This document shows, piece by piece, positions 63,201-64,000 of a DNA stretch of 64,000 nt (positions are counted from its first letter, which is position 1; each line of letters opens with the position of its first letter). The position numbers and the translations under genes were made by a program. A model generated the notes under the pieces. The model made no database searches, was not told the origin of the DNA, and saw nothing but the letters and a program-made list of their open reading frames with translations. This DNA comes from Micropterix aruncella (Eukaryota; Arthropoda; Insecta; Lepidoptera; Micropterigidae), in assembly GCA_944548615.1 (NCBI GenBank), contig OX155952.1, forward strand, positions 26,719,918 to 26,783,917, given 5' to 3'.

Positions 63201-63610
63201 TGGGCGGCGGCGACGACCCGCCGCTCGCGCTGCCCTTCCAGCCGCCGGACGACCACGAGCAGAGCTCCAGCAAGCAGCCGCCGGTGCGCGAGTACCGCTG
63301 CGAGTACTGCGGCAAGCAGTTCGGCATGTCCTGGAACCTCAAGACGCACCTGCGCGTGCATACCGGCGAGAAGCCCTTCGCCTGCCGCCTGTGCGTCGCC
63401 ATGTTCAAGCAGAAGGCTCACCTCCTCAAGCACCTTTGCTCCGTGCACCGGAACGTGATCTCGTCGAGCGAGAACGACGGCCGCACCAACTCGGCCGGCA
63501 AGTTCAACTGCTGCTTCTGCCAGCTCTCCTTCGAAGCTCTGCCGGAGCTGATCCGCCACCTCTCCGGCCCGCACAACAATCTGCTCCTCAGCAAGAACTT
63601 GCACGAATGA
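60044..63610 (+). CDS. ken: Ken-like BTB/POZ zinc-finger transcription factor (4 coding exons)
   Basis: The exons 60044-60219, 61796-61916, 61994-62491 and 62609-63610 all have GT/AG borders and join in frame to 598 residues. Residues about 28-120 form a BTB/POZ domain, with landmarks YSDVVFICEDGVPLAAHRIV, LLDFLYSGQAYIE and LLDIKSDVW. Three C2H2 fingers lie at the C-terminus: C496/C499/H512/H516, C524/C527/H540/H545 and C566/C569/H582/H587. The HTGEKPFAC linker, the last finger and the ending HLSGPHNNLLLSKNLHE closely match my recollection of Drosophila Ken. From the family, the protein should be a nuclear sequence-specific repressor that dampens JAK/STAT targets and acts in genital development; that role is inferred. 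The length is close to the fly protein (about 600 residues). The start is the first of two adjacent ATGs, just after a splice acceptor (AG at 60035-60036); there is no in-frame stop between acceptor and ATG, so an upstream coding extension is not excluded. Any relation to other BTB-ZF genes (chinmo, abrupt) fits the finger linker and tail less well. Confidence 0.93.
60220..61795 (+). other. ken: ken intron 1
   Basis: This 1576-bp intron splits the BTB domain at Arg59. It runs from GTATGA to TTTCAG. It is AT-rich, with a more GC-balanced patch at 60800-61030. At 61456-61500 there is a short tandem of AAGTTCTCT-type units. Open reading frames inside it have no coding-like content. Confidence 0.85.
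61796..61916 (+). CDS. ken: ken coding exon 2 (BTB core)
   Basis: A 121-base exon completing Arg59 and encoding residues 60-99, including KILDETPLQESPVTIHM and the strongly BTB-like HLLDFLYSGQAYIE. The acceptor is GATTTCAG and the donor GAG|GTGAGT is near-consensus. It ends in phase 0. Confidence 0.92.
61994..62491 (+). CDS. ken: ken coding exon 3 (end of BTB, acidic/serine linker)
   Basis: A 498-base, phase 0-0 exon encoding residues 100-265. It finishes the BTB domain (SGEIEDMRELFELLDIKSDV) and continues into a serine-rich, then acidic, then basic linker. Two SUMO-acceptor-type motifs are visible: VKSE (181-184) and IKRE (190-193). A CtBP-type motif PVNLSLA lies at 234-240. The intron before it (61917-61993) is only 77 bp. 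The donor is AAG|GTACTT. Confidence 0.92.
62492..62608 (+). other. ken: ken intron 3: short, in-frame, no stop codon
   Basis: The intron is 117 bp (39 codons) with GTACTT donor and a TTTTTTTCAG acceptor. Read in the ken frame it contains no stop, so unspliced RNA would add 39 residues, mostly basic and hydrophobic, between residues 265 and 266. I call it an intron because both sites are good, the tract before the acceptor is typical, and the inserted residues do not resemble the flanking protein. Confidence 0.8.
62609..63610 (+). CDS. ken: ken coding exon 4 (linker and three zinc fingers, stop codon)
   Basis: This exon encodes residues 266-598 and the TGA at 63608-63610. The first part is basic and charged, with PLDLE at 316-320 next to LKQE at 324-327 (SUMO-type). 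Then comes an Ala/Pro/Arg-rich stretch in very GC-rich DNA (about 62900-63300). The three C2H2 fingers begin at Tyr494. GC-rich codon use here contrasts sharply with the AT-rich exon 3. It also creates long shadow reading frames on both strands. Confidence 0.93.
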   Translation, partial: HSISRRRSTSSSREEHPAEEIYRRQLADKLATRAHEHAASRAKRKSHYIEPLDLENRGLKQEEYGHLKPPDQDLMSLVRTSPENYVVTPHRKRRPGFHNSPTQNPPFVPFSPAYIEEMAHLTYRKSLLSAGAPRLLNPHPLSASAPPFLAKRAGSPARGAERDGEASQAAEEAPAAAARYRPPSAGSWGAWSLCQAQVGGGDDPPLALPFQPPDDHEQSSSKQPPVREYRCEYCGKQFGMSWNLKTHLRVHTGEKPFACRLCVAMFKQKAHLLKHLCSVHRNVISSSENDGRTNSAGKFNCCFCQLSFEALPELIRHLSGPHNNLLLSKNLHE

Positions 63611-64000
63611 CCTTCTGATTTAAGTTCGGGTTAAGCTTTATTTTCGTCATTAGTATGCCGGTTCCGACGGACTAATTCGTTTAAAAATTACAATTAGGGA
63701 CCAAACACCTGTATAGTATTTATTCGATTTTGTCATAGTTTAAATAGCGAACGAGAATGCTTCCACCGATACCGTAAAAATAACGTAGTATTAAAAGGCG
63801 CGGGCGGCTTGGAATAGCGCTCTACTACCTCTTAATATAGTCGTCGGAGATATTTTGCAATGAAACATTTCATATCCACCGTTTATAAAATATTTTGCGC
63901 TGTCCGTACCGGTTTCGCACCGGAATATTGTCGTCCAACTTCCAGATAGTGCCGAAAATGTCAAGTTATTTGCGAAGCTGTGCCTGCTTCCTGCGCCCTC
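63611..64000 (+). other. ken: ken 3' UTR, continuing beyond the window
   Basis: AT-rich sequence directly after the ken stop. I see no AATAAA hexamer before the window ends, so the polyadenylation site is probably outside. No repeat is recognised. Confidence 0.6.

Noticed and set aside
62612..63604. 330-codon open frame antisense to ken exon 4
   Set aside because: It is Arg/Ala/Val-rich shadow coding produced by GC-rich codons of the sense zinc-finger exon. No domain is recognised.
63169..63618. 149-codon + strand frame overlapping the zinc fingers
   Set aside because: Out-of-frame shadow of ken exon 4, low-complexity Ala/Arg/Pro.

Overview
This window looks like nuclear DNA of an insect, most likely a moth or butterfly. 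It is AT-rich and dense with decayed non-LTR retrotransposons, tRNA-derived SINEs, fold-back or MITE-like repeats and long microsatellites. It carries one clear, intact host gene. A repeat tail of a type common in Lepidoptera (10716-10915) and the SINE family with a CAAA tail support the assignment. The species cannot be named from the sequence. There is no sign of bacterial, phage, CRISPR or operon organisation.

The host gene is at the right end. Four coding exons on the + strand (60044-60219, 61796-61916, 61994-62491, 62609-63610) join in frame to a 598-residue BTB/POZ C2H2 zinc-finger protein. It closely resembles the Drosophila transcription factor Ken (ken and barbie, a relative of vertebrate BCL6). 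The BTB domain is encoded by exons 1-3, a low-complexity regulatory middle by exons 3-4, and three zinc fingers by the GC-rich last exon. A splice acceptor lies seven bases before the start codon, so the transcription start is probably in a noncoding exon further left.

The 60 kb to the left contain no other convincing intact gene. At 138-224 a short exon-like piece encodes a histone H3-like C-terminus. Next come GC-rich repeats and a palindromic MITE family (3.2-5.5 kb), then a nested inverted-repeat transposon complex (7.7-11.7 kb) around a decayed TE protein. A dispersed repeat carrying a very long (CT)n(AC)n tract follows (11.8-12.6 kb). From 13 to 20 kb there is mostly unique AT-rich DNA with a candidate exon, a SINE, a MITE and a minisatellite. 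A 2.7 kb rearranged array of a GC-rich repeat (20.9-23.6 kb) is flanked by 15-bp direct repeats, and single copies of the same repeat occur at 28.7 and 30.2 kb. LINE 3' fragments are scattered from 26.5 to 58.4 kb.

The largest structure is a near-identical tandem duplication of about 6.5 kb (34614-41236 and 41408-47798). The copies differ by only a few substitutions, a GA-repeat length change and a 240-bp retroelement insertion present in one copy. This is either a very recent duplication or two alleles placed in tandem by assembly. I did not find a previously undescribed multi-gene system. The most interesting items are the GC-rich repeat family with variable target-site duplications, the tandem duplication, the nested long-TIR element, the histone-H3-like fragment, and the stop-free in-frame intron of ken.
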